The notes: a model not told the origin generated them from the sequence alone. A DNA stretch of 64,000 nt from DATLXU01 sp035575515 (GCA_035575515.1 DATLXU010000022.1:41881-105880), one strand, 5' to 3'; positions 9,148 to 21,121 are shown, numbered from the stretch's first letter. Numbers and translations: made by a program.

Positions 9148-10437
9148 ATGAGCTTCTACAATCACGAAATCGAAACGCTCGATAGAATAGAACTGCGCCA
9201 GATGCAAAGCGGGCGGCTTCGCGCTCTTTTAAGCGAGATTGCCGCGAACGAGTTTTATCAAGAAAAATTCCGCGCCGCAGGAATCGAACCGTTGCGCATT
9301 GTGCGAGCGGAAGATTTGCTATGGCTTCCCTTCACCAATAAAGCCGAGCTTATCGAAGAGCAAACCAGCCATCCGCCATTCGGTCGCTTGCTCACTTATC
9401 CGCTTTCGCGCTATCGCTACTTTCATCAGACATCGGGCACGACAGGCCGGGCGTTGCGATGGCTCGACACGCAGGAAAGTTGGGACTGGTGGACAAGGTG
9501 CTGGGGCTACGTCTACAAAGCTGCGGGCGTGATCGAAGACGACGTAGTTTTTTGCGCGTTCTCGTTCGGCCCGTATATCAGCCACTGGACCGCCATTTCA
9601 GGCGCGTGGCACACGGGCGCAATGTGCGTATCGGGAGGAGGCATGAACTCCGAGCAACGCCTGCAATCAATCATTGATAATCAATGCACAGTGATTGTCT
9701 GCACGCCAACCTACGCGCTGCATCTGGCAGAAGTCGCGCGCGGGCGCGGCGTTGACCTTCGCGCGACCTCGATTCGCGCGGGCATTCACGCGGGCGAGCC
9801 GGGCGCGAGCCTTCCGAACGTCAAGCAAGCGATTGAAAGCGCGTGGGGCATGAAGTGCTTCGATCACGCGGGCGCGACCGAAGTCGGCGCGTGGGCTTTC
9901 GATTGTGGCAAAGGGTCGGGCGCAATCCACCTCAACGAAGCCGAGTTCATCTTTGAAGTGATTGATCCATCGAGCGGCGAACCCTTAAACGAAGGCGAGC
10001 GTGGAGAGCTTGTGATAACCAATCTTGGACGCGGCGCGATGCCCGTCATTCGCTACCGCACTGGCGATCTTGTCGAGATAACCACGAAGCCGTGCCCGTG
10101 CGGGCGCAGTTTTGCGCGCATTCGCGGCGGCGTGCTTGGGCGCGCTGACGATATGATGATAGTGCGCGGCGTGAACCTTTATCCGAGCGCGATTGATAAT
10201 CTCATCCGCAGCATTCCGCACATCGTTGAATACGAAGTCGTCATTCGTCGCATCGAAGAGATGGACGATCTGTTAGTCAAAATCGAAACTGACGATGGAA
10301 TCTCTTTTGATGAAGTGTCGCGGTGGCTGCTTCACGCCTTTCGCAATCAATTCAACATACGCGTGAGCTTGGAGCAGGCCGCGCAGGGGAGCCTCCCGCG
10401 ATACGAATTCAAAGCGCGCAGGTATAAAAGGCAGTAG
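9148..10437 (+). CDS. Phenylacetate-CoA ligase family adenylate-forming enzyme
   Basis: Acyl/aryl-CoA ligase-like protein of the PaaK branch, 429 aa. The ATP-binding loop is TSGTTGRALRW; downstream come AGATEVGAWAF, the adenylation motif YRTGDLVEI with CPCGRSFARI just after (the Cys pair typical of PaaK), and the C-terminal AMP-binding_C domain with GRADDMMIVRGVNLYPSAI. These support adenylation followed by CoA thioester formation, but the acid substrate is unknown. It is not accompanied by paa catabolic genes, so a role in phenylacetate use is not supported. The stop lies inside the left arm of the next repeat element. Confidence 0.88.
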   Translation: MSFYNHEIETLDRIELRQMQSGRLRALLSEIAANEFYQEKFRAAGIEPLRIVRAEDLLWLPFTNKAELIEEQTSHPPFGRLLTYPLSRYRYFHQTSGTTGRALRWLDTQESWDWWTRCWGYVYKAAGVIEDDVVFCAFSFGPYISHWTAISGAWHTGAMCVSGGGMNSEQRLQSIIDNQCTVIVCTPTYALHLAEVARGRGVDLRATSIRAGIHAGEPGASLPNVKQAIESAWGMKCFDHAGATEVGAWAFDCGKGSGAIHLNEAEFIFEVIDPSSGEPLNEGERGELVITNLGRGAMPVIRYRTGDLVEITTKPCPCGRSFARIRGGVLGRADDMMIVRGVNLYPSAIDNLIRSIPHIVEYEVVIRRIEEMDDLLVKIETDDGISFDEVSRWLLHAFRNQFNIRVSLEQAAQGSLPRYEFKARRYKRQ

Positions 10438-10525
10438 GCGGTAGGCAGTTTTATCAATGGCGGATGCTGTGCGTTCTTCGAGTACTGCTAGCAATCGAAA
10501 TGCTAACAGCTAACTGCCTACCGCC
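10430..10525. repeat. Heptamer-repeat hairpin, GGCAGTA type
   Basis: Left arm 10430-10450 is made of GGCAGTA, GGCGGTA and GGCAGTT; right arm 10512-10525 (AACTGCCTACCGCC) is its exact complement over 14 bp. Both flanking convergent genes end inside the arms: the PaaK-like stop in the left arm and the KaiC-like stop in the right arm. Confidence 0.85.
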
Positions 10526-12887
10526 GCAGGTCGCTCGCGCGGCGGTGGCCGTTGGTTTCGTTCTTCGGGGCAGGCTTTGTTTCGCCGGTTTCTTCAAGCT
10601 CAGGGAAGCTGCGCAGCCACAGCGAAGGCTCCTCGTTCATCTCGACCATAACGCGCTCGTTGAGTCGCCGGATGAAAGCGCGCGCGCCCGACGCGTCCGC
10701 GTCTGTCAGAAGTATAACGAGGTCGTTGCGCGGATTGGTCGAGATCAAATCCGTGTCGCGCACGAGCGTGCTCACTATCTCGAAAAGCCTCAGGACATCC
10801 CGCCCGCCGTTTGAGGTCATATGCCGCAATCGGCACCCGACTATTGAAAAGGGCGAGCCATTAGCCAGCCCTGTGCGGACGCGTCGCTCGACCTCTGCGG
10901 CAAATTTGTCGTATGGCGTGAACTGGTCGCTGCCCGACCCGATGGACATAATCGCAGGCTCGAAGATATGGCCAGGTATCGCAGGCGAAGATGATTCTGC
11001 AGTAGCGCGTTCGCCCGCTGCGCGTACGGTGATTATCCATGAATCAATGTTGCGGTATCGCGCTATTAACTGCCGCGCTTTCTGCTGAAGTTCCTTAACT
11101 ATGAACGGCTTGGTCAAAAAATAATCCGCGCCAAGCTCTGCCGCCATCACGCGGTCGCTTGCGCGGATGCGCGTGCCCGATATTATTATGACTGGCATGT
11201 TGAGGTTCGAACGAATGTGCGCCAGCACTTTGAAACCATCAACGACCGGAAGATCAACGTCTAAAATGACGAGGTCGGGCTTGAATGAAATCAGCTTCGC
11301 AAGCCCGCTCACGCCGTCGTGAACCTTCTCGACAGTGTATTCGCTGAGCGCCTCAGCCGCCTGCTCACACGATGCGATGTCATCATCAATGATGAGGATG
11401 TTGAAATCTTTCGGGTTTACATTATCGCTTGTCGCGCGCTCTGCGTGTGCGGCCCGTCGCGATGCATTCAACTGCGGCGCCAGCTCAGACTGGAGCAGCG
11501 ATTCCGTTTTCGATTCGGGCGGGCGCAGCAATAACTCGACGGTTCGCGCAGCGAGCGCCGATTCTATCTTCGCGTCGGATGCGCGCTTGCGTCTGCGCGG
11601 CGCTTCGCTTTCTGTCGGAGCTGAGTCAACGCGCTGCCTATGCCTCGCTTCAAGCGAATCAGAAACTGGCTGAGCTTCATCGGCATCCGTATAAGATTGC
11701 GAATATGTTTCTGGTGCCGACTCGCGCGTTCGCTCTTCGGCCTGCTCAAGCTCAGGTATGTCAAGATCGAGTGGCGAGGGGCTGACGGTCAACTCTTCGA
11801 TTAATGCCGTCACATCATCCGATTGCGATGCCTGCGTAGAAGCAGCCGCTCGCGGCTTTGATTGCCATACTAAAGCCATCGTGTTCAAATTTCCTGCATC
11901 CGGCGATTCAGCCGCCCCGTCTTCCGGCTGCGAGGCAGCGGCGGGTTTGTCGAGACCGTAAAACAGATCGGGCGCGACCGAGTCGAAGTCAACAGGCTCA
12001 AATGCGATTTTATCTTCGCCCGATTCGCCAGCCGCTGGAAGGGTCGCGATTGATTTCGGTATCCCGCTTAAATCATCTTCGACAGTCTGCTGTTTATTAG
12101 GCGACGAAAGCTCTGCGGTCGAACGCTCTGACGATGCATTGCTAACAGCTTCGGCTTCGCGCGATTGTTTGCTATGAATGACAGAGCGCATTCGTTCTGC
12201 CTTAAACTGCTCGTGCGCGCGAGCGAGCATAAAGACTCCGCGCGACGGGTCGACTTCTATTGGCTGATCGGAGATTACGGGCGACTTCTCGAAGACCATA
12301 AAACGCGTCGCGCGATCATCTATATCTCTCACTTCAAAGCGGAATACTTCGGCGACGAGCGGCGTGAAGCTGCGAACAATTTCGTGATCATCGCCGCTAG
12401 CGACGAGCGCGACTGTCGCGCCGAACGAGCGCGACCAATCGGCAAATTCAAGAGCGCGCGATTGAAGATTTCCTTCATCGCTTGCGACAAGTGTCGTGAC
12501 CGGATCAATGACAAGGCGGTGCGGGCGAGTTTCGCCAAGCAGCCATTCAAGCTCGCGAAGGACGGGGGCGAGCTCGCGCAGCCGTGAGATTTGTTGAATT
12601 ACGTCGTCTGAGTATTCAAGTATGACGAGCCTGCCGCTATAAACATCTTCGAGGCAATCGTAGCCCAAACGGGCAAAGCGGCGCACTGCATCTTCGGGCG
12701 AGTAGCGAATGACGAGCGCGCCGTTTTCGCCGCGCTTGAGTCCCTCGATGAGAAACTTGATTCCAAAGAGCGATTTGCCTGCCGATTCGCCGTGGACGAG
12801 ATATAGCTGGCCGCTTTCGAGGCCTCCCATCAGCTTATCAACCGGCTCGATGCCGCTCGGTATAATGTTCTGGGCAGTTGTTTCCAT
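10518..12887 (-). CDS. KaiC-like ATPase fused to receiver and GGDEF-like domains
   Basis: Three-part signalling protein. An N-terminal RecA/KaiC-like domain (about 225 aa) begins GIEPVDKLMGGLESGQLYL and has a P-loop reading HGESAGKS, where the first Gly of GxxxxGKS is His; a Walker-B-like strand is HRLVIDPVTTLV. Some 250 disordered Ser/Ala/Glu-rich residues follow. Next is a complete receiver (NILIIDDDIAS, phospho-Asp in LVILDVDLP, Lys in LTKPF), then a C-terminal domain of about 95 aa that resembles a catalytically dead GGDEF (NPRNDLVIL at the signature position). I prefer ATG 12887 (789 aa); the frame also opens at GTG 12929. Inferred role: signal integration, not cyclic-di-GMP synthesis. 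Confidence 0.75.
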   Translation of the reverse strand: METTAQNIIPSGIEPVDKLMGGLESGQLYLVHGESAGKSLFGIKFLIEGLKRGENGALVIRYSPEDAVRRFARLGYDCLEDVYSGRLVILEYSDDVIQQISRLRELAPVLRELEWLLGETRPHRLVIDPVTTLVASDEGNLQSRALEFADWSRSFGATVALVASGDDHEIVRSFTPLVAEVFRFEVRDIDDRATRFMVFEKSPVISDQPIEVDPSRGVFMLARAHEQFKAERMRSVIHSKQSREAEAVSNASSERSTAELSSPNKQQTVEDDLSGIPKSIATLPAAGESGEDKIAFEPVDFDSVAPDLFYGLDKPAAASQPEDGAAESPDAGNLNTMALVWQSKPRAAASTQASQSDDVTALIEELTVSPSPLDLDIPELEQAEERTRESAPETYSQSYTDADEAQPVSDSLEARHRQRVDSAPTESEAPRRRKRASDAKIESALAARTVELLLRPPESKTESLLQSELAPQLNASRRAAHAERATSDNVNPKDFNILIIDDDIASCEQAAEALSEYTVEKVHDGVSGLAKLISFKPDLVILDVDLPVVDGFKVLAHIRSNLNMPVIIISGTRIRASDRVMAAELGADYFLTKPFIVKELQQKARQLIARYRNIDSWIITVRAAGERATAESSSPAIPGHIFEPAIMSIGSGSDQFTPYDKFAAEVERRVRTGLANGSPFSIVGCRLRHMTSNGGRDVLRLFEIVSTLVRDTDLISTNPRNDLVILLTDADASGARAFIRRLNERVMVEMNEEPSLWLRSFPELEETGETKPAPKNETNGHRRASDLRR

Positions 12888-13146
12888 AATCTCACAGCGC
12901 GCTCGAACGAGTTCGGTTGCAGGGACCACCTCTCAAGAGAATAAAGTTGAGCCACGCGCGGGTCAACATAAAAATCTTGCAATATCGAATAAATAACTAC
13001 AACACACAACCGCAAAAAGCCGCCGTCCCGCGCGTCCATTTTTATTAAATGAAGAATGGCACGGGTATACCAGCCCCTAACCTTTTCGGCTGAGAAAGCC
13101 GGGGCCCATCTGATTCGGCAGCCTTACTCGCTTGCGAGAGTATCCA

Positions 13147-15138
13147 TCAAGGAAGCGCAAAAGCGACGACGTAATCGCCCATCTTCGTGCCTAGCTTGCC
13201 ATGGCCTCCGGCTGCGATTACGACGTACTGCTTGCCGTTCACTTTATAAGTCATCGGCGTGGCTTGTGCGCTCGCGGGCACCTCGCCGCTCCAAACTTCT
13301 TTGCCCGTTTCAATGTCAAAAGCGCGCAAACGAGTATCCATCGCAGCGGCGATAAAGACAAGCCCTCCGGCAGTGACGATTCCACCGCCAAGATTGATTG
13401 ATCCCCATTCTTTCGCTTTCGGAAAGATCGAAAGCTGCGGAATCGTTCCGAGCGGAACTTCCCATTTCATCCGACCCGTTGAAAGATCAATCGCCGTGAG
13501 CGCTCCCCACGGCGGAGCATTGCACGGCGCTCCGCTCGGCGCTCTGAGCGGCTCGCGATAAGCCATAAGATTATCAGTCATCAGCCCGAATTCGCCCTGC
13601 AAGCGATTCCCTTCGCTTGTCTTTCTCAGCTTGTCAAACTCTTCGCGCGGCATCAATCGCACTACGGTCGCGAGCCGGTTCGTGCTTGTCACGAGGATGT
13701 TGCGGCGCGGGTCGTAAGCCATGCCTCCCCAGTTGATGCCGCCGACGTTGCCGGGAAACATCACGGTGCCTTCAAAGCTCGGAGGAGTGAATATGCCTTC
13801 CGACCGCAGCGACCTGATCCGCTCGCGACACCAATCGCGGTCGGATTGTGTTATCCCCCACGCGTCATCTGGCGTTAGCTTATTCGGGCCAACGGGACGC
13901 GGAAGAACCGGGAACGGCTGAGTGGCCGAAGCCTGCTCGCCAGCAACTGTGCTCTTGGGAACGGCTCGCTCTTCAACCGGAAAGAGCGATTTGCCTGTCC
14001 TGCGGTCGAGCACAAAAATGTGGCCCATCTTTGTCGCGACCGCGACTGCTGGAATCTCTCGCTCGTTTCTCCTTATGTTGATAAGCACAGGCTGCGCCGC
14101 AACATCGTAATCCCACAGGTCGTGATGCACGACTTGAAAATGCCATACAACTTTTCCCGTCGAAGCGCGAAGTGCGACGACTGAATTGGCATAGAGGTTA
14201 TCGCCCTTGCGCTCGCCGCCATAAAAATCCGGGCTTGGGCTGCTCGTCGGCACGAAGACAAGATCGCGCTCAGGGTCAGCCGAGATGATTGACCAAGCGT
14301 TGGCCGCGCCTGCGCGCCGCGCGCCGTCAGCCTGCCACGTTTTTTGCGCGGGGTCTTGAACACCCGTCGGTATAGGGTCCCACGACCACCACAGTTTTCC
14401 CGTGCGAGCGTCGTAAGCACGCACCACTCCGCGCTCGACTTCAAGCCCGCGATTATCGCCCATCGAAGAACCTACAACGATGAGATCGTTTATCACAGCA
14501 GGGGGCGATGTGACTTGGTATTGCCCGCGATCCCGCAGTCGCACGCCTTCGGTGAGATCAACCTGGCCCCTGACTCCGAAATCTTCGCAAGGCGCGCCCG
14601 TCTTTGCGTCGAGCGCGATCAATCGCGCGTCGAGAGTCGCGACGTAGATTCTGCGACGGCAAGTTGAATCGGCTCCGGCCTTCTGATCAATCCATGTTGA
14701 GACTCCGCGCGAAGCGACTTCGGAATAGTTGACCGATAAATCCACCTTGGGATCATAGGTCCATCGCTCTTTGCCCGTTTGAGGGTCGAGCGCGATCACG
14801 CGGCTGAAAGGCGTCGTCAAATAAAGCGTGCCGTCAACAAGAATGGGAGTGGCTTCAAACGCGGCTTTGCCAGCAGAGCGACCCTTTACGTCCGCAACTC
14901 CTGTGCGATACGTCCATGCGACTTTGAGATCTTTTATATTCTGACGACTGATCTGATCGAGCGGCGAATAGCGCGAGCCGCCCACGTCATGTCCGTAGGC
15001 TGACCATTCGCTGTGATTTGAGGATGGTTGAGCTTTGGCTTTTGCGGGTTTGCGGTGAATCTGCGCCAACGAAAAAGATGGCAAAAGCGTTGCGGCAAAC
15101 AAGAGCAATGCCATTGCTCTCACAATTCGCGTACTCAT
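13147..15138 (-). CDS. Secreted PQQ-dependent (quinoprotein) dehydrogenase
   Basis: Periplasmic PQQ-dependent dehydrogenase of the glucose/alcohol dehydrogenase superfamily, 663 aa. An N-terminal signal peptide (MALLLFAATLLPSFSLAQ) is followed by an eight-bladed propeller containing repeated tryptophan-docking motifs such as LDPQTGKERW, LDAKTGAPC, YDARTGKLWW, IDLSTGRMKW and FDIETGKEVW, plus GGSRYSPLDQI at the start of the barrel. It lacks the membrane anchor of mGDH and any cytochrome c domain. The product is exported; electron acceptor and substrate are unknown. No pqq biosynthesis genes are in the window. Confidence 0.9.
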   Translation of the reverse strand: MSTRIVRAMALLLFAATLLPSFSLAQIHRKPAKAKAQPSSNHSEWSAYGHDVGGSRYSPLDQISRQNIKDLKVAWTYRTGVADVKGRSAGKAAFEATPILVDGTLYLTTPFSRVIALDPQTGKERWTYDPKVDLSVNYSEVASRGVSTWIDQKAGADSTCRRRIYVATLDARLIALDAKTGAPCEDFGVRGQVDLTEGVRLRDRGQYQVTSPPAVINDLIVVGSSMGDNRGLEVERGVVRAYDARTGKLWWSWDPIPTGVQDPAQKTWQADGARRAGAANAWSIISADPERDLVFVPTSSPSPDFYGGERKGDNLYANSVVALRASTGKVVWHFQVVHHDLWDYDVAAQPVLINIRRNEREIPAVAVATKMGHIFVLDRRTGKSLFPVEERAVPKSTVAGEQASATQPFPVLPRPVGPNKLTPDDAWGITQSDRDWCRERIRSLRSEGIFTPPSFEGTVMFPGNVGGINWGGMAYDPRRNILVTSTNRLATVVRLMPREEFDKLRKTSEGNRLQGEFGLMTDNLMAYREPLRAPSGAPCNAPPWGALTAIDLSTGRMKWEVPLGTIPQLSIFPKAKEWGSINLGGGIVTAGGLVFIAAAMDTRLRAFDIETGKEVWSGEVPASAQATPMTYKVNGKQYVVIAAGGHGKLGTKMGDYVVAFALP

Positions 15139-15172
15139 CTAATTATCCTTTGGACCTTTGGTATTCGAGTTA

Positions 15173-15267
15173 ATTCACCGCAGAGACACAGGGGGATGCA
15201 GAGGTTTCGCAGCTAAAGAATTGAAGCTTTACGGTTCCTCTGCGCCCTATGTTTCTCTACGGTGAAT
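15173..15267. repeat. Heptamer-repeat hairpin upstream of the PQQ gene
   Basis: Left arm 15173-15204 starts ATTCACCGCAGAGAC; right arm 15237-15267 ends TCTCTACGGTGAAT. The arms are complementary with several mismatches. It is the diverged sister of the element at 9014 and fills most of the gap between glnS and the PQQ dehydrogenase, where promoter elements for the latter would be expected. Confidence 0.8.
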
Positions 15268-15282
15268 ACCTTAACGAGTCTC

Positions 15283-17001
<1,719 letters not shown>

Positions 17002-17035
17002 TTGTTTCTTTTATCTCCTATACAAGAACTTCTTG

Positions 17036-18526
17036 TCACTTGCCAACCAGATCAACTGCGCGGCGGAGCCGTTCAACGGTGCGCTCGCGTCCGAGTGTGA
17101 CCATTATGTCGAACATTCCCGGACCAACAGCCTGCCCCGTCAGCGCGGTGCGCGCAGCGTTGATTAAGAGTCCCGCTTTCACACCTTGTTCCTCAGAATA
17201 GGCTCTGAGAGCCTTTTCCGTGCCATCGTGCGTGAACTCGTTGAGCGCGGCCAGACGATCCGCGAGGCCCGGAAGCAACGTTTTCAGCCGCTCGTCCTTC
17301 AGGTTCTTCTTCACGGCGGCTTCTTCATATTCAAACTCGTTCGAAAAATACGGTCGCCCCAAAGTAGCGAAATCTACGGTCGTGCGATAGCGCGCGCGCA
17401 GCAGGTCAACCGTACGAAGTAACCACTCGCGCTGCTCGCCTGCATACTCGTCGCGCCACAGGCCGTGCTTTTTCAATTGGTCAGCTACAAGCGGCGCGAG
17501 TTCATCAACCGGCATCGCTCGCATGTACTCAGCGTTCATCCACAGGGCTTTCGGGTCGGTCCAGTTCTGCGGATCGTTTTCATGAAAATTGAAAACGGCG
17601 GATGCTTTATTGATGCCGTCGAGCGAGAATTTTTCTATCATCTCGTCGCGCGACATGATTTCCTGATCGCCTCCGGGCGACCATCCCAGCAGCGCAAGGA
17701 AGTTCACGAGCGCGTCGGGCAGGAATCCGCGATCTCGATACGTCGTAACCGATACGACTTCGCCGTGCTTGCGCTTCGACAGCTTCTCTTTGCCCGGCGC
17801 GATGATCAGCGGCAGGTGGCCGAACTTCGGAGGTTCAACGCCGAGCGCTCTGTAAATCAAAACCTGCTTATGCGTATTCGTCAGATGATCCTGCCCGCGA
17901 ATCACATGAGTTATCCCCATCTCGATGTCGTCAACGACGACCGAGAGATTATAAAGCGGGTGACCATCTGAGCGAATCAGCACGAGGTCTTCGATGTCCG
18001 CGTAGTCGCGCTCCTGCGGGCCGTACACCATGTCATCGAACCGGGACACGCCCGTTTCGGGAACTTTCAATCTGACAGCGGCCCGCTCGCCTGCCTCAAT
18101 TCGATCCAACGCTTCTTTAAGCGGCAGGTCGCGGTAAGGATTCCGCTCTTTGCCTGCCTGCGCTCGCGCGCGGTCAACTATTCTCTCTCCGATAGTGCGG
18201 TCGTCGGTCTGTTCTTTCGGAGTGAAGTCGTAATAGGCTTTGCCTTCTTCGACGAGCCGTCGCGCAGCGGCGCGATGCTCGTCGACGAACGACGATTGAA
18301 AGAATGGCCCTTCGTCGGCATCGAGCCTGAGCCAGTGCAAGCCTTCAAGTATTCCCTGCACCATCGCTTCTGACGAGCGTTGAATATCTGTGTCTTCGAT
18401 GCGCAGGATGAACGTGCCATTGTGCTTGCGCGCGAATAACCAGTTGAACAAAGCGGTGCGCGCGCCGCCTACGTGAAGATAGCCGGTAGGCGACGGGGCG
18501 AAACGAACTCTCACAGTCTCAGCCAT
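17036..18526 (-). CDS. gltX: Glutamyl-tRNA synthetase
   Basis: Class Ib synthetase, 496 aa. The HIGH region is FAPSPTGYLHVGGARTALFNW, followed by RIEDTD; the KMSKR loop is KLSKRKHGEV. The C-terminal helical anticodon-binding domain is present. The ribosome site GGAGATTGAT directly precedes ATG 18526. It is upstream of glnS in a two-gene operon. Bacterial discriminating type is suggested because glnS is also encoded, but this is inference. Confidence 0.97.
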   Translation of the reverse strand: MAETVRVRFAPSPTGYLHVGGARTALFNWLFARKHNGTFILRIEDTDIQRSSEAMVQGILEGLHWLRLDADEGPFFQSSFVDEHRAAARRLVEEGKAYYDFTPKEQTDDRTIGERIVDRARAQAGKERNPYRDLPLKEALDRIEAGERAAVRLKVPETGVSRFDDMVYGPQERDYADIEDLVLIRSDGHPLYNLSVVVDDIEMGITHVIRGQDHLTNTHKQVLIYRALGVEPPKFGHLPLIIAPGKEKLSKRKHGEVVSVTTYRDRGFLPDALVNFLALLGWSPGGDQEIMSRDEMIEKFSLDGINKASAVFNFHENDPQNWTDPKALWMNAEYMRAMPVDELAPLVADQLKKHGLWRDEYAGEQREWLLRTVDLLRARYRTTVDFATLGRPYFSNEFEYEEAAVKKNLKDERLKTLLPGLADRLAALNEFTHDGTEKALRAYSEEQGVKAGLLINAARTALTGQAVGPGMFDIMVTLGRERTVERLRRAVDLVGK

Positions 18527-18598
18527 ATCAATCTCCAGTGCCAGAAACTTTTAGATTAGCAGTACGCGCTTGAGGGCGCAAATTTCAGTGGGATTGAA

Positions 18599-21121
18599 TT
18601 ACATCGGGTAGGCGCTTGCGAGCGGTTCAATGTCGTCAAGCTCAAGAATGCCTTCAAGGGTTGGAATGATTGATTTTGTCTCTGCCATCTTCGCCAGCAT
18701 ATTCGTGGCGGAATCCGCGTCCAACGGTTTCGAGAAGAGATACCCTTGCCCGTACTGGCACTTCAGGTTGCGCAGCCACTCGAGCTGCTCTTTCGTCTCG
18801 ACGCCTTCTGCCACAACTGCCTTTCCGAGATTCTGCGCAAGCATCACGATTGTGCGCACGATCTCGCGGTTCTCGTTATTCTCCCCTATGCGAGTGACGA
18901 AGCTGCGGTCTATCTTCAACGTGTCAATCGGCAGACGGTGCAGATAGCTCAACGAAGAATAACCGGTGCCGAAATCGTCAATGCTCAGTTCGACGCCAAT
19001 CGCCCGAAGCTGCTCGATCATCTTCGTCGCTCCTTCGATGTTCTGCATCACTATGCTTTCGGTTATCTCCAGCTTGAGCGAGTGAGGATCGAGACCCGTG
19101 ACGTCGAGCGTCTTCATGATCTGATCGAGCAGGTCCGAGTGCGCGAACTGCTTGCCCGAAAGATTCACGCTGATTGACAGCGGCATTTCGAGCGCGAAGT
19201 TTTCCTGCCATCGCTTCAACTGGCGGCAGGATTCCAGAAGCATCCACTGCCCGATTGGGACGATGCAGCCGGTCTCTTCGGCCACAGAAACGAATTCGTC
19301 TGGATAGATCAGCCCGCGCTCCGGGTGTTGCCATCGCACGAGCGCCTCAAAGCCCGCGAGGCGGCCCGTCTTGAGCGAAACGATTGGCTGGTACATCACG
19401 AAGAACTCGCGCCGCTCGATTGCGCGGCGCAGGTCGGTTTCAAGCGTCAGCAGATTCATCGCATGCAAGTGCATGCCTTTATCGAAGATGACGTGGCGCG
19501 CTTTGCCGAGCGACTTGGCCTGATACATCGCCGTGTCCGCATCGCGCAGCAAGTCTTCAGGCTTTTCGTATTCTTCGTTGAAGATTGCTATGCCGATGCT
19601 TGCAGTGGTGAAAGTCTCGTAAGAGCCCAAGTTGAATGGCTTCGCAACATGTCTTTGTATGCGCTCGGCCACGTGCACTGCCTCGCTCGCGTCCTGAATG
19701 TTGTTGAGAAGTATTGTGAATTCATCGCCGCCCAGACGCGCCACCTTGTCGCCCGCGCGCAGGTGCTGCTGCAATCGCTGAGCGATTCCCACAAGCAGTT
19801 GATCGCCGACCATGTGGCCGATGCTGTCATTGATGAGCTTGAAGCGGTCGAGGTCCAGAAACAGAATGGCGAACAGTCGACTGTAGTCCTGCTTCGCCTG
19901 CTCCATAGATAGCTTCAACTGCTCCATAAACCATGACCGGTTGGGGAGTCCCGTGAGCGAATCGTGAAAGGCTTCGTGGACGAGCTGCTGTTCGGCGCGC
20001 TTGCGGTCGGTTATGTCCTGAATCTGGAAGATCAGATGCAAAGACTGGCTCTCGGAATCGCGTATGAGCGAGACGCCGATCAACACCCATACCTCGTGGC
20101 CGTCCTTGTGAATGTATCGCTTCTCCATCTGGCAGGTGAGGAGCCTGCCTTCGAGCACGCGGTTGATATTGGAGAGAAAGTGGCCTATGTCTTCCGGGTG
20201 CGTGATTGCCTGAAAGTTCATCTGCTTGAACTCTTCTTCGCTGTAGCCAACTATCTGGCACAGCGAATGATTGACGCGCAGCCATCTGCCGTCGAGCGCC
20301 ACGAGCGCCATCCCGATTGGAGCCAGATCGAATGCGCTGCGGAACCGCTCTTCGCTCTCCTGCATCTCGGCTAGGTGGCGTTCGGCCAGCTCGGCTTGCA
20401 GGACAGAAGACGCGACGTTCTTCGCGTAAGTCTTGTACGTGAAATAGACGACTGCGATTATAGGGATCGTCGCGATGAAGGCATAAAAGCCGACCATTCC
20501 AATTAGCTTGTGCGTGAGGCTTGCCGCGAGCGCGCCAGTCAAATATGTGATAGAGGTCCAGACGTAGTGCTTCTTGTAGGTAGCCAGTATCGGCTGATTC
20601 GTCTTTAAGGCCCCGGCGACGGCGATGATGCCGGAATTGAAGAAATACTGCACGAGCGCCATCGTACAAGTCATAACTATTAACCGCGAAGAGTACGAGC
20701 CGCGCGCAACATCCGTGATCGAGCCAAAGCATAAACGCAATGCCAGAACAGTAATGAAAGTCGAGCACGCCATCGCCGCGGCGTTGAACATCATCGTCAG
20801 CGGCTTTTTGGTTACGCGAAACGACGCGAACAGACTTTCCGCCGCGCCCAACAAAATCGCCGCCTCGCCGTCGAATTGGAGCATTGACAAGAATATGAAA
20901 GTGTCAGAGACCGAGACGCATGAATCGAAACGGAAGAAGCGGATGACAATGCGCGAGGCTACGCAAATCGTAACAAGCGACAAAAGCAGGTAAGGAATGC
21001 CAAGCTGCGCAAGAGGTACCTGGCAGGCCGACGAAAGCAGAATGCATGCGCCTATGGCGGCGACCGCCCGCATGTATGGTCGAAAGAGAGGGTTGTTTTC
21101 TGCCGAAGCATCTTGCTTCAT
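18599..21121 (-). CDS. Membrane PAS-GGDEF-EAL protein
   Basis: c-di-GMP metabolism protein of about 840 aa. Residues 1-235 contain seven or eight hydrophobic segments resembling a MASE-type sensor. A PAS domain (about 255-380; NHSLCQIVGYSEEEF, ends DITDRKRAEQ) is followed by GGDEF with intact ARLGGDEFTILL and EAL with FEALVRWQHPERG, KLEITES and DDFGTGYSSLSYL. All catalytic signatures of both cyclase and phosphodiesterase look intact, so it could do either. ATG 21121 is preferred; the frame opens at TTG 21139. A c-di-GMP riboswitch sits upstream of the protease gene nearby. Confidence 0.92.
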   Translation of the reverse strand: MKQDASAENNPLFRPYMRAVAAIGACILLSSACQVPLAQLGIPYLLLSLVTICVASRIVIRFFRFDSCVSVSDTFIFLSMLQFDGEAAILLGAAESLFASFRVTKKPLTMMFNAAAMACSTFITVLALRLCFGSITDVARGSYSSRLIVMTCTMALVQYFFNSGIIAVAGALKTNQPILATYKKHYVWTSITYLTGALAASLTHKLIGMVGFYAFIATIPIIAVVYFTYKTYAKNVASSVLQAELAERHLAEMQESEERFRSAFDLAPIGMALVALDGRWLRVNHSLCQIVGYSEEEFKQMNFQAITHPEDIGHFLSNINRVLEGRLLTCQMEKRYIHKDGHEVWVLIGVSLIRDSESQSLHLIFQIQDITDRKRAEQQLVHEAFHDSLTGLPNRSWFMEQLKLSMEQAKQDYSRLFAILFLDLDRFKLINDSIGHMVGDQLLVGIAQRLQQHLRAGDKVARLGGDEFTILLNNIQDASEAVHVAERIQRHVAKPFNLGSYETFTTASIGIAIFNEEYEKPEDLLRDADTAMYQAKSLGKARHVIFDKGMHLHAMNLLTLETDLRRAIERREFFVMYQPIVSLKTGRLAGFEALVRWQHPERGLIYPDEFVSVAEETGCIVPIGQWMLLESCRQLKRWQENFALEMPLSISVNLSGKQFAHSDLLDQIMKTLDVTGLDPHSLKLEITESIVMQNIEGATKMIEQLRAIGVELSIDDFGTGYSSLSYLHRLPIDTLKIDRSFVTRIGENNENREIVRTIVMLAQNLGKAVVAEGVETKEQLEWLRNLKCQYGQGYLFSKPLDADSATNMLAKMAETKSIIPTLEGILELDDIEPLASAYPM

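Noticed and set aside
19827..20768. 313-codon minus-strand frame in the GGDEF-EAL gene
   Set aside because: Same strand but other frame of a gene with intact PAS and GGDEF motifs; sequence is Arg/Ser-rich noise.
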